Positions 22,380 through 32,162 of a stretch of DNA of 64,000 bases are shown piece after piece. Under the pieces are notes generated by a model that was given only the letters and a program-made list of their open reading frames with translations, had not been told where the DNA came from and did no database searches. A program made the position numbers and the translations under genes. This DNA comes from Bathymodiolus brooksi (Eukaryota; Mollusca; Bivalvia; Mytilida; Modiolidae): contig OY804577.1 of the NCBI GenBank assembly GCA_963680875.1, positions 102,187,906 through 102,251,905 of the forward strand. The letters run 5' to 3'. Positions within the stretch are counted from its first letter, which is position 1, and each line of letters begins with the position of its first letter.

Positions 22380-23065
22380 GATGATAAATCATCGCCTTTC
22401 ATATATTGTATACGGACTGTTGGTTGTTGGTTATTTCCTGTACTGCAGCCTAGATATTTTCTTAGTGTTGTTTGTTGGTCGTTTTCCTGTACTCATCCTG
22501 ATTGTTGCTTAGCATTGTTTTGGTTTCATTGCAAATTGGTGCTAAATGTTCCTCCTTCTTTTATGTTATCTATTTGTTGCATGTGGTATTGTCTCCAGAT
22601 TGTTGCATGTGGTATTGTCTCCAGATTGTTGCATGTGGTATTGTCTCCAGATTGTTGCTTGTGTTTCGTGTCCCTATTTAATTGTTTTGGATTAAAATGT
22701 TGAATCCGGATTGGGGTTTAGTATTCGTCTGTATGTGGACTTGTCTCCAGATGGTTGCTTAGGTTTCATGTCCCTGTTTTATTGTTTTGGATTAAAATGT
22801 TGTACTCGGATTGTTGTTTTTGTATACGTCTGTATTTTGTATTGTTTTTGGACTGTTGCCTAGTTTTCATTTCTATTTTAATCTTTTCTGATTGCTCGTT
22901 ATTGGTTCTAATTCTTGTAATGCTTAGTATTTGTATCGATATTATTGCCACTTGTTCGTCTCCATATTGTATTGGATACCAACTTACTCCTTATTGCTCG
23001 TCTCCATGTTGTATTTACAAACAGATTGATGATTACTGTTCGTGTATGTGTTGTAATGTAATGTC
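22380..23065 (+). repeat. Degenerate T/G-rich repeat with a 26-bp triplicate
   Basis: TTGTTGCATGTGGTATTGTC plus TCCAGA is repeated three times at 22574-22599, 22600-22625 and 22626-22651. ATTGTTTTGGATTAAAATGT at 22681 recurs at 22781 (100-bp offset). Related words (GTCTCCAT, TTGTTGCTT) continue to about 23050. This looks like an old minisatellite of about 25 bp. The T-rich plus strand resembles the retroelement 3'-UTR tracts nearby. Confidence 0.65.
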
Positions 23066-23070
23066 GTTAA

Positions 23071-23172
23071 ATATCAAATTAATTTGCACTCGCTGCGAAA
23101 CAGGTTAGAAAAGCTCGCCAAAGACTCTCTTTTCAACCTGTTTCTAATATTCGTGCAAATAAAGTTGATATT
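23071..23172. repeat. Foldback element
   Basis: Left arm 23071-23112 (ATATCAAATTAATTTGCACT, then GAAACAGGTTAGAAAAG) and right arm 23131-23172 are inverted copies with a few mismatches and a short loop. Confidence 0.75.
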
Positions 23173-23321
23173 TTCCGACAATGTACGGATATTGTATATG
23201 TATACAATTTCCAATATAACAACATTAATAATTGATATTTTTAGATTCTAAAATGTTTGTTTTTTTTAAGGTCGCAAATTTATAACAGGTAAAATAGTCA
23301 TTCAAGTCAATTATCCCATGG

Positions 23322-24450
23322 TAGAGAAAACATCTTTGCCTGTCAACGCAGCAACGATATCTGTACATGTCGTAGTCACACTCACATCATCTTTTCATCT
23401 GTCATTCATTATCACTGGATTTGTAAGAAGTGTAACAGGACCGGTGCAACTATTAGAGCAGGAACTGCTTCCCTTCCGGAACACCAGAGTGCACCTCGAT
23501 TTTATGTGAAGTTTGTATTGCTATATCTTTCATTTTCTGTGTAGTGTTATGTAGATCATTATTCGTCTCTTTGTCCTTTTTCTTTTGTCCATTGTATTGT
23601 CTGTCCTTCTTCGATTTCCATCTTCTGGTTACCACTTGCCTATCTTCAAACTTGTATTACATTCAATTGACAATACGGATTCTCATTCGATGTTTATTTC
23701 TGAACATGGGGATGTTATACTCAATATAAAAATACTGAATGGTTTAAGTTTTATTTGAAGACGAACGCAGAGTTGACACTTCCAGTACTTGGTCGACAAG
23801 GACACAAAAACAGAAATACAAACACAAATGTAAAAATAAATAAAAGACAAAACAGATTATTAAATAAAAACCAGAGAGTGACCATGTGCTTAAAAAGGAA
23901 TATACCATTTCCTATGCCACTTATTTCACCCATTATAAATCTTGTTTCCAAGGCAAGTAATTTTAAGATGTGGGTAATTGTAAAATTACAGGCGAATGTA
24001 GACTATATAAATATAAGCAGTATAGCAAAAAAGGCATGTAAACAAAGACAACACCTCCTTCATTTCAGATCAAAAGCATAGTTTATGTTTACGTTAAGTA
24101 TATAATATCATGTATATTTACCTCGCCTATCATCTAACCAATTAATTATTCACCTCTCACATTAACAGATAAACATGAAACATGTAAGCCAACCACGAGT
24201 CAAGGCAGACAGATAATAAACAGCCATTATCAAATATTCTCTGCAGTCGTAAAATGTATTTAACACCTCGTAATTGTAGCAGTGTAGCATGATTACGTAA
24301 AGTGAAAATGGTAATATGATAAGTGGGGTTTAACGCCTTTTTGGGCACGAGGGATGGGTGTAAATTAATAGGACAATTAAAGCATACACTCTATATTTAT
24401 AAGAGTCAATAAACTTGTAATTTAAATAAATAAACGAACATTTGAGTGCT
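23322..24450 (+). repeat. 1.1-kb tandem duplication, copy 1
   Basis: It aligns with 24451-25555 along its whole length at an offset of 1101-1103 bp. Anchors include TTGTCCTTTTTCTTTTGTCC (23571 and 24672), GAAGACGAACGCAGA, the AATTAATTATTCACCTCTCA block, GGACAATTAAA and TTTGAGTGCT (24441 and 25544). Small indels and many substitutions show it is not very recent. Confidence 0.9.
23455..23660 (+). mobile_element. Retroelement 3'-UTR module, copy C1
   Basis: AGAGCAGGAACTGCTTCCCT at 23455 is followed by TCCGGAACACC, a degraded GTGAAGTTTGTATTGC and T-rich tracts ending TCTTCGATTTCC and TATCTTCAAAC. The order matches the minus-strand copies at 18.9, 27.3 and 28.5 kb. The bases before it (GTCGTAG near 23369, ATCACTGGATTTGTAAG) fit the sequence around the reverse transcriptase stop in this family. 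An A-rich tract at 23793-23860 looks like the same 3'-UTR in the opposite orientation. Confidence 0.6.
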
Positions 24451-25555
24451 AGAAAAAATACCTTTGCCTGCCAACGCAACAATGATATCTGTACATGTCG
24501 TAGACGCACTTTTGTCATCTGTTCGTCTTTCATGCACTATTGCCTGATTTGTAAGTAGTGGAGTAGAAACTGCATACCCTTCCAGAGCAGTTCACCTCGA
24601 TTTTATGTGGAGTTCGTATTGCTGTATCTTTATTTTTCTGTGCAGTGTTTTATATATCATTGCTCGCCCCTTTGTCCTTTTTCTTTTGTCCATTGTATTG
24701 TCTGTCCTTCTTCGATTTGCATCTTCTGGTTATCACTTTAGTATCATCAACCTTTTCTTACATTCAAATGACAATCCGGATTCTCATTTGATGTTTATTT
24801 CTGAACCTGGGGATTTGATTATGAATATGAAAATACTTAATGGTTTAAGAGACTATGTTATATGAAGACGAACGCAGACTGATAATTTTAAGAAAAATCG
24901 TCCAGTAAATGATCGACAAGGACACAAACACCACAATACAAACACGAAGGTAAAAACAAATAAAAGACAAAACAAATAAAAACAAACTAGAGAGGGAACA
25001 TGTCAGCTTAAAAAGGAATAGCATTTCCTATCCCACTAATTGCACCCATCATAAAATGCTAGTTTCCAAAGCAGGTAATTTTAAGATGAGAGTAATTGCA
25101 AAATTACAGACGAATGCAGACTATATAAATCTAAGCAGTAATACCAAAAAAGCATGTAAACAAAAACAACACCTCCTTCATTTAAGATCATAAACATATT
25201 CTATGTTTACATTAGGTATATAATATCCTGTATATTTACCTCACCCATCATTTAACCAATTAATTATTCACCTCTCACTCTAACACATATAAACCAACCA
25301 CGAGTCAAGACTGGCAAATAATAAACAGCCATTATCAAATATTCTCTGCAGTCGTAAAATGTATTTAACCGCAGAATAGCATGATTACGTGAAGTGAAAA
25401 TGGTACTAGGATAATTGGAGTTTAAAGCCTTTTGGGCACCAGGGATAGGTGTAAATTAATAGGACAATTAAAATAAACTCGCTGTTTCGTATCTATTAAT
25501 TATAAGAGTCAATATACTTCTAAATAAAATTGATAAGCGGCAATTTGAGTGCTAA
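24451..25555 (+). repeat. 1.1-kb tandem duplication, copy 2
   Basis: Second copy of 23322-24450, directly adjacent, ending CAATTTGAGTGCTAAGAG. It has lost short segments relative to copy 1: after GTAAGTAGTG, and around TTTAACCGCAG. Confidence 0.9.
24561..24765 (+). mobile_element. Retroelement 3'-UTR module, copy C2
   Basis: GAGTAGAAACTGCATACCCT, TCCAGAGCAGTTCACC, GTGGAGTTCGTATTGCTG and TCTTCGATTTGC correspond to copy C1. It was duplicated with the surrounding 1.1-kb unit, so it is not an independent insertion. Confidence 0.6.
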
Positions 25556-26723
25556 GAGTCTAGATACGAATTGGATCAATGTAATCGTGGTGGAAGTAGA
25601 TACAATGTTGTTTATTAATGAAGAACGTTGTATGTTATCAGTAGGACTAGGTTGCGTTAAAGACTTGTTTTACTCAAAGGTTTTGCCGTTAGAAACAAAC
25701 TGAATTAATTAATAGACATGCATGTTTCGTGTATTAAGAAGTTTATTTAGTATACCTAGAATACTGACACTGAGTTCACAATACTTACATAAAAGAGCAA
25801 AGAAACTAGAAAGTTGGTTGCATAGTGATATTATGTAAATCGGACATTGGTAGAGAGGTTGTTAACTATATGTATCTTATCCTGTCAGGTGTTCGCCGCA
25901 CTTCTCACGTGAAACCTTGCAATACCCGTATGATATCATTAATTGCTGCTTAACACCACCTTCAGTATTTTAATATATATCATGTCGTACCAGTCAGATG
26001 GAAAACCCATCGGGCTTTAGTGTGTACTTGGTTAACGTTCTCTCATAATGTAAAAAATAAATATTACATGTCGACCAGTGTTGGAAACCGTGATATAATA
26101 GCAGATATACTAACGCTCGATCGCATTAAACCTCTTAAATTATTCTCAAATAAAATACCAATTGCATTTTAATCATTATATGTTCTGATACATCATATGT
26201 TTTTTTTTTTCGGAATGTCTAGATAAAATTGATATAGGTCTGAATTAACATCAATTAAGATTATTTTTTTTCAAGTTTTATGTTAAACTTTTTATGACTT
26301 TATAAGTGTCTATTTCCTGTTGTACTTTAATAGTGTAAGTTTACATCACAGACATATAGGAGGAAGAAGACATCATTCAACCTTTATAGAGCTGGTTGGT
26401 ACTAAAAATAACCCATTCAGTGTTAATGTTAATTATCAACGATATATTATATGGTTATATGATTATATAACATGATGTATTGCCGCCACAAGAAAGTGAC
26501 ATTGATTGATTACATAAAAATAATGAATGTCACATTTCTAGTTGAATGATGTCATTGTTGGAACGTTTACACATGAATGATTTCATGATGCTATATGTAG
26601 CATTTATGTTCCATGTTATGTAGGCTTGTCTGTAACATGTTAAACGGTAACACACCCAATAATCTTATGCTGTAGGAATTAAAAGTAGCTAGTATTGTGC
26701 AAAATAGGGTTGGTTAGTTTTAT
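25556..26723. other. No feature recognised
   Basis: About 1.2 kb of AT-rich DNA without coding or repeat signal that I can support. Confidence 0.45.
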
Positions 26724-26920
26724 TGTGTTTTACTCCACTTTCAACAATATGTCAGTTATATCGTTTTATTGGTGGAGGAAACCGGAGTACCCGGAGAAAA
26801 CCACCGACCTGTCGCAAGTAATTGACAAACTTTGTCACATAATGTTATACACCTCGCCCTGAGCGGGATTCGAATTCACAATATCAGTGGTAATAGACAC
26901 CGATTTCATAGGTAGTTGTT
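26724..26920 (-). mobile_element. tRNA-derived SINE (minus strand), partial
   Basis: Plus-strand blocks are GTTTTACTCCACTTTCAACA, GGTGGAGGAAACCGGAGTAC, CCGGAGAAAACCACCGACCT and a reversed B box (GAATTCGAATCCC on the minus strand, 26866-26878). This is the reverse complement of the layout at 38884-39117. The 5' end with the A box is lost or decayed beyond about 26920. Confidence 0.75.
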
Positions 26921-27045
26921 TAAAACCTGCATACGAAATACTAGTCTTTATTACTGAAACAAGATAAAAACTTTAGCATAGCATGCCTAAAACATATTTT
27001 GACTTTAATCTTCGAAACAGACACGACAGTAATACAGAAACATTG

Positions 27046-27243
27046 GAAGAGTTATCAGAGTCGTAAAGAAGGACAGACCATGCAATGATCAAAGGAAAAT
27101 GACTAACAATGGAGGAGTTATCAGAGTCGTAAAGAAGGACAGACCATGCAATGATAAACGGAAAATGACTAACAATGGAAGAGTTATCAGAGCCGTAAAG
27201 AAGGACAGATCATGCAATGATCAAAGGAAAATTACTAACAATG
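27046..27243 (-). repeat. 66-bp tandem repeat, three units
   Basis: GAGTTATCAGAGTCGTAAAG recurs at offsets of exactly 66 bp (GTTATCAG at 27051, 27117 and 27183) with few substitutions. It lies within the 3'-UTR of the retroelement copy whose coding remnant starts near 27.4 kb. Confidence 0.95.
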
Positions 27244-27261
27244 GTTCACAAAACACTACAC

Positions 27262-27394
27262 AAAACTAAAGATCGAGTAACACGAACCCCACAAAAATAC
27301 CCGGTGTAAATTCATGTCACACTAAGGGTTAGCAATTCCTGTTCCATTGATAGCAATCGTCGTGTTGCTCTTGTTAAAATCTGGTGATAAGTCA
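27262..27394 (-). mobile_element. Retroelement 3'-UTR module, copy D
   Basis: On the minus strand this follows the reverse transcriptase remnant. It contains AACAAGAGCAACACGACGAT, then GGAACAGGAATTGCTAACCC, then CGGGTATTTTTGTGGGGTTC and GTGTTACTCGATC. These blocks correspond in order to the modules at 18.9 kb, 28.5 kb, 23.5 kb and 24.6 kb. This copy proves the link between the module and a coding retroelement. Confidence 0.75.
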
Positions 27395-28190
27395 CGAATG
27401 AGGAAATGAGGAAGGGATTGTGATTGCGACAAGCGTAATATATCCGTGGTCATTTATGACACAGATATTCCGCAACGGTTAATCAGGATTCAGGACCTTC
27501 CTTGTTAGCAGTAACCATCTATAAGGAAAACTGATAGGAACCAAAAACTCTGGAATATCATATCAACTGAGAGATATATGCTCTATATGCAGGTGCAGTT
27601 GATATAATGCTACATATAAATGGAATGTTCATAATGGGAAAATTAAAATCGTTTCTTTTGTCTTAACGCTTCGTTCTAAACAGGCACTCACTGCCAATTT
27701 CTAGGTGTAGGTAAAGGTATGAAGCAGATATAGCTGTATCGTTGGTATGCTTTATTTCAAGCTCAGTGGGATAGACGTGATCAACGTGATTACCTAGCTA
27801 AATTATTTAGTGAAATGACATCAACTATCTTGCGTGAAATTAAAGGATCTAGTAGTCTCTTTTCGTTTTTTGAAGTCTACCTCTTAAAAACAATGGAACG
27901 GCGAGAAGAGGAGCACAGTTGATACCCACAGGAATACCACATGTCAGTTGCATAATACGTCTACCATAAATTACAAATATGTTGTTAATCAAAAACTCGC
28001 ACATTTTGATGATATAAGTACCAGAGTTTTGTTAGAACCGGAGAATTGTTTTAATACAAAATAATATCTGTCCCTTCCAAAAACAAGGTATTTGTATCTA
28101 TCTTTTGTATGAAGCAAAGTAGAAAAAGCATGTTTTCTTGTACGACTGGCTGTACACATGTCCTGTCGATTTCAATCAACAACTGAACAT
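27395..28190 (-). pseudogene. Reverse transcriptase pseudogene of a retroelement (probably Penelope-like)
   Basis: Minus-strand translation, jumping frames, gives ordered pieces of one reverse transcriptase: KDRYKYLVFGRD (28107-28066), CEFLINNIFVIYGRR (28004-27958), GIPVGINCAPLLA (27938-27900), DVISLNN (27822-27802, the remains of a YIDDV active-site block), VYPTELEIKHTNDTAISASY (27776-27718), DKRNDFNFPI (near 27660) and TAPAYRAYISQLI (about 27605-27565). At least four in-frame stops, several frameshifts and an apparent deletion near 27480-27510 make it nonfunctional. From memory, intact relatives in mussels read GIPMGTNCAPLLAD and APAYGVYISQLIRY. I lean to the Penelope-like class because of this RT type, but a non-LTR affiliation is not excluded. 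It is 5'-truncated near 28190. Confidence 0.85.
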
Positions 28191-28344
28191 TACCTAAGCG
28201 GAATGTGTTGCCATGTTGATTGGATCTCAAAATAATGATTTCTGTCGTTAAGAATCGCGGGAAATTATATATTATGATAACAAGATGTTGTAGTTTGAAC
28301 TAGCAATGCTTGGACTTTTCACTGCTTTTGAACAAACGTTAGAG

Positions 28345-28592
28345 AAAACCGAAATGGGAATCAAGAATGAACAATGCGGAGATACTGGCAACATTGGGCA
28401 CATAAGACACAGGACGAAGACAAACAAAACACAAATACAAAGGTAAAACAAAACAATGCAAAAAACCCATAGAAAATTAAAAAGATGAGCAGCATGGACC
28501 CCACCAGAAACCGCGGGTGAACCCAGGTGTTCAGGAAGGGTAAGCAGTCCCTGCATATTGTGTTACTCATATATATAGACAAGTACGGTAAA
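28345..28592 (-). mobile_element. Retroelement 3'-UTR module, copy B, with a single 41-bp unit
   Basis: On the minus strand it has GCAGGGACTGCTTACCCTTC, CTGAACACCTGGGTTC, GTGGGGTCCATGCTGCTCAT, T-rich tracts, one diverged copy of the 41-bp monomer (about 28372-28415: AATGAACAATGCGGAGATAC, TGGCAACATTGGGC) and GGTTTTCTCTAACGTT. It has the same flanks as the 39-unit array at 17.2-18.8 kb. Two short overlapping minus-strand open frames here are read-through of the UTR. Confidence 0.75.
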
Positions 28593-28626
28593 AGTCTTTA
28601 ATGTTTGGTTTTTAATTTTGTTTTCC

Positions 28627-28692
28627 CTCCAATAAAACTGACCACCACGATATAACTGAAATTTTGTTGAAAGTGAAGTTAAACACCACCAA
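28627..28692 (+). mobile_element. SINE 3' fragment
   Basis: CCTCCAATAAAACTGACCAC, CACGATATAACTGAA and GTTGAAAGTGAAGTTAAACA match the 3' end of the SINE at 38884-39117 (CAATAAAACTGACCGCCACG, ATTTTTGAAAGTGGTGTTT). It is 5'-truncated. Confidence 0.7.
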
Positions 28693-29319
28693 AGTCAGGC
28701 CAAGCACCACTGTGGGATATAAATGTAGAGACGGCATCTGGTGTGCTACGCCAATAGTGGTATATTTGATGTCTTTCCACGCAATGCTATGTTTATATAC
28801 AACTTAAACATATAATCTAAAGAAATAAATAAAATGACACGCAAAGTAAACATATTACTTGACAGTGTGACAATGATAAAGATATAAATCATTTAAAATT
28901 ATACACGTGAGTATCGCTGCACGTCAGAAAATGGTGAACGTATATAATGTTAAAAATGTTCAGGTGAAGCATTCATTAATCATGCGTTTTTGTCGAAATC
29001 GTAAAATAAAACTATGACAATGTGCTTTAATAATTGGTATGCAATTTACATATAATTTAACTTGAATGATATTCCATGGTTGTCTTGAAACGTTATACAA
29101 TTATTTATTGTGTACAACTATTTCATCTTGTCAGTTTGACGAATTGCTATGACATACCAGTCTATAACATATTTATTGTATATTGAAATAAGGAGATGTG
29201 TGTGTAAATGAAGTAAAATGTATTGATTGTTGTTTTTCATAGTAATGCGACAACCTACACCTTACATAAACACCCTGTTTAAATGATTGTTGTTCTTCAT
29301 ATCAACGTTGCAACCAACA
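28693..29319. other. No feature recognised
   Basis: AT-rich DNA. A short imperfect duplication, TGATTGTTGTT(T/C)TTCATA, occurs at 29223 and 29284. Confidence 0.4.
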
Positions 29320-29830
29320 AGAAAAGTATGAAGATACCAAAGGGGTAATCAAACTCCGTAAATCTAAGATGCCAAAGGGGTAATCAGATTCGTAAATCTA
29401 AGATGTCAAAGGGGTAATCAGATTCCGTAAATCTAAGATGTCAAAGGGGTAATCAGATCCCGTAAATCTAAGATGCCAAAGGGGTAATCAGATTCCGTAA
29501 ATCTAGGATGCCAAAGGAGTAATCAGATTCCGTATATCTAAGATACCAAAGGGGTAATCAGATTCCGTAAATCTAAGATGCCAAAGGGGTAATCAGATTC
29601 CGTAATTCTAAGATGCCAAAGGGGTAATCAGATTCCGTAAATCTAAGATGCCAAAGGGGTAATCAGATTCCGTAAATCTAAGATGCCAAAGGGGTAATCA
29701 GATTCCGTAAATCTAAGATGCCAAAGGGGTAATCAGATTCCGTAATTCGAAGGTCATACAATACATTGACCAACAAAAAAATGACATACAAAGAACAACA
29801 TGCATAAACATCCAGTTATTTACCAAGAAA
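29320..29830 (-). mobile_element. Retroelement 3'-terminal region with amplified 35-bp end
   Basis: The minus strand reads an A/T-rich UTR-like tract (29830-29751) and then enters the 35-bp array. Its monomer matches the end of the UTR at 31420-31460. Beyond the array lies CATACTTTTCTTGTTGG. No coding remnant is seen. Confidence 0.55.
29331..29750 (-). repeat. 35-bp tandem array, about 12 units
   Basis: The unit is AAGATGCCAAAGGGGTAATC then AGATTCCGTAAATCT. The first unit and one internal unit have ATACC in place of ATGCC. Several show ATGTC, and one has lost a base (AGATTCGT). Units are otherwise nearly identical. Confidence 0.95.
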
Positions 29831-30546
29831 CGCATGATCTAATTATTGTCTGTAAAATCTCTCCATTTTAATTCATAAATATAAATAAAGAAATGCTAAA
29901 ATACAAAGATTAGACGAGACCATTGATCTTGAATGAATATATAATACGGTTCTCAAAATGTTTTGAAGAAAATATATAATGTCGACTTTTTTCAACAATG
30001 ATGGACAAACATTTACATGTTTACATATATCTCAACAATTCTGAAAATAAAGTTTAAACAGATATGGTCAATAATTCCAACAATATCAACAAATCACACA
30101 ATTACCTCTAACCTCAAATCATTGGACACAATAAAGACTACGACTTGAGCCAATAGAAATCTAGGCCTTGGCTTGAAACACACACTCAAATTGCCACGGT
30201 TAAACCCGGTTATTTGGATCTTAACTCTCTCTTCTTGATAAGTGGAATTTCAACGGCAATACAGATATAAACATACAATAACAAAAGCCTGCACACATTT
30301 GCTTCCACTCAATATAAATCAACTTATTGTTTACACACAAAGACATCACAGTTATACTTGCCAACTTATTTTTGCAGAGATATGAGCATGGACTTAGTGG
30401 TCACTTACCCATCATATATTCATAATATATTCCAATGAAATGAAATTAAAGATACATCTTCGCTAAAAATTATACTTAGAAATTGACAATGAGGGACAGC
30501 TGTGTTTCAACATTGATGCTTGTTGGCCAACGACTTTTTTTGTTAT
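29831..30546. other. No feature recognised
   Basis: AT-rich DNA with no supported feature. Confidence 0.45.
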
Positions 30547-30662
30547 TTAAGGAATATTTAAAATTTTTGAACAGGTTATACGATATAACCTGGATTGGGA
30601 AAGATTACGCTTAATAAACAGACAATCGAAACCTGTTCTAAAATTAAAAATATTCCTTATAA
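30547..30662. repeat. Foldback element
   Basis: Left arm 30547-30577 (TTAAGGAATATTTAAAATTT, then GAACAGGTT) and right arm 30630-30662 (AACCTGTTCTAAAATTAAAA, then ATATTCCTTATAA) are inverted copies with two or three differences. The spacer is about 52 bp. Confidence 0.8.
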
Positions 30663-31345
30663 TTAAATTTTTACAACAAAATTTAATGATTACTCTATTT
30701 TAATTACGATTATTTCATGGAGCTATTTGAATTTGACGTTGGCGTATGAATATGCTAGTGACGTCACAATACCAACCCAGGTTATCAAGTATAGCCAATT
30801 TGTTTCTCCAGGTGGATCAACCAATCAGATTGATTGCAGTATTCCCATCAAATTAAATTATTGATTATATAGACGTCTAATCTTTTGACTGTGAGCATCC
30901 GTGGTGCAGGTTATTCCAGAAACGTGTCGCGCGCACTAAATTATATACTAACGTTTTCATAAGATTTCCCAATAGTACATTTTCCTGTCTTTGAATTCCA
31001 GTTCATACTCTATACTAAGGCATACCATTGTCTGGAAGTTGAAAATATTGGGCAATAGCTGAGAGAACAGCTATTACTATACTATTACTTCAGAGATTCT
31101 ATCAAATTGTTGACTTTGAATTTTGACGTATTATGTCTCACAGGACTGCAGATATGTTTCTAATTGTGTCATGCTAATAACATTTTTCCCAACCCTTAAA
31201 TTAAATCTTCACGAATGGTACCTTATAGAGCATAATGATGTCCAACCGTCCGAAGCATCTGCTCTCACTACTGTTTGCATAGAGTTCGCACTTTTTACTG
31301 TTAGATTTGTAACAGATAAGTTTTGTTGCTAAGTAGTCTTCTGCC
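30663..31345. other. No feature recognised
   Basis: AT-rich DNA. A 69-codon open frame at 31123-31332 has no motif. Confidence 0.45.
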
Positions 31346-31475
31346 AATAAAAATATTCTGCGTTCGTCTTCTCAATAACATTTTAGACTATTCCTTCGAT
31401 GTATGAACAAAAATTGCATTGTCTGACTTCTTCGATTTACGGATTCTGATTACCCCTTTGGTATCTTCAAACTCG
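31346..31475 (+). mobile_element. Retroelement 3'-terminal fragment (plus strand)
   Basis: ATTGCATTGTCTGACTTCTT, then CGATTTACGGATTCTGATTA, then CCCCTTTGGTATCTTCAAAC. The last two blocks are the reverse complement of the 35-bp monomer amplified at 29331-29750, here as a single copy. CTGCGTTCGTCTTC at its left is the reverse complement of GAAGACGAACGCAG in the 23.3-25.6 kb duplication. Confidence 0.65.
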
Positions 31476-32162
31476 TATTTGAGCACAACATCTTAGAAGT
31501 ACAATTATACTTTCAATCTTTCTAGAAACAAAATGTATATAAGGATGTTGGTACTATATTATAATATAGTGCATGTCATGTATTTTGAAGTTAGTTCAAT
31601 CATTGCTTATTTAATGTAATTCTAAATACTCGATAATGGAATGGAAGTTGTATAAAGAATGTGTGTCATTTTTTGTCAGTTTTTTGCTTTGATCAACATG
31701 CAAAGATCCGGTTGAGTGTTTCAAAGTCTAAAGTTTGATCTAATTAATACTGTCTGTACATAGACTGTACATTTATTTAATTATTTATCATATTCATATT
31801 GATTTAGAAGAAATTATGTGTATGGTTTTTAAAGCTTTTTATATATACAGATATATGATATTTAATATCTTTTATCGATCACTCAAGAGCAGAATCAAAC
31901 GTCGGAACAATTTAAAATATCAGTCGAAAATTTGCAGAAAGAGACAAATTCGATACTACTTATAAATGACCGTTCACTTTCCTGGCTTGGTACATGCACT
32001 TCAATAAATAAAAAATGGCGGGGTTAATCTAGTTCTATGGAACCAACCCTAAATGTTTATTATAATTCACCAATTATAACCATCTTGGGGCATTTCATGT
32101 CACCCCTATTCCTTTTAGTTTTTCATTACTCCATATATTGGTTTGTTTCCTAAGTACTGTTT
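31476..32162. other. No feature recognised
   Basis: AT-rich DNA leading into the 42-bp array. Confidence 0.45.

Noticed and set aside
28272..28582. Two overlapping minus-strand hydrophobic frames as small membrane proteins
   Set aside because: They lie in a retroelement 3'-UTR. Similar frames would arise in any copy of the T-rich UTR.
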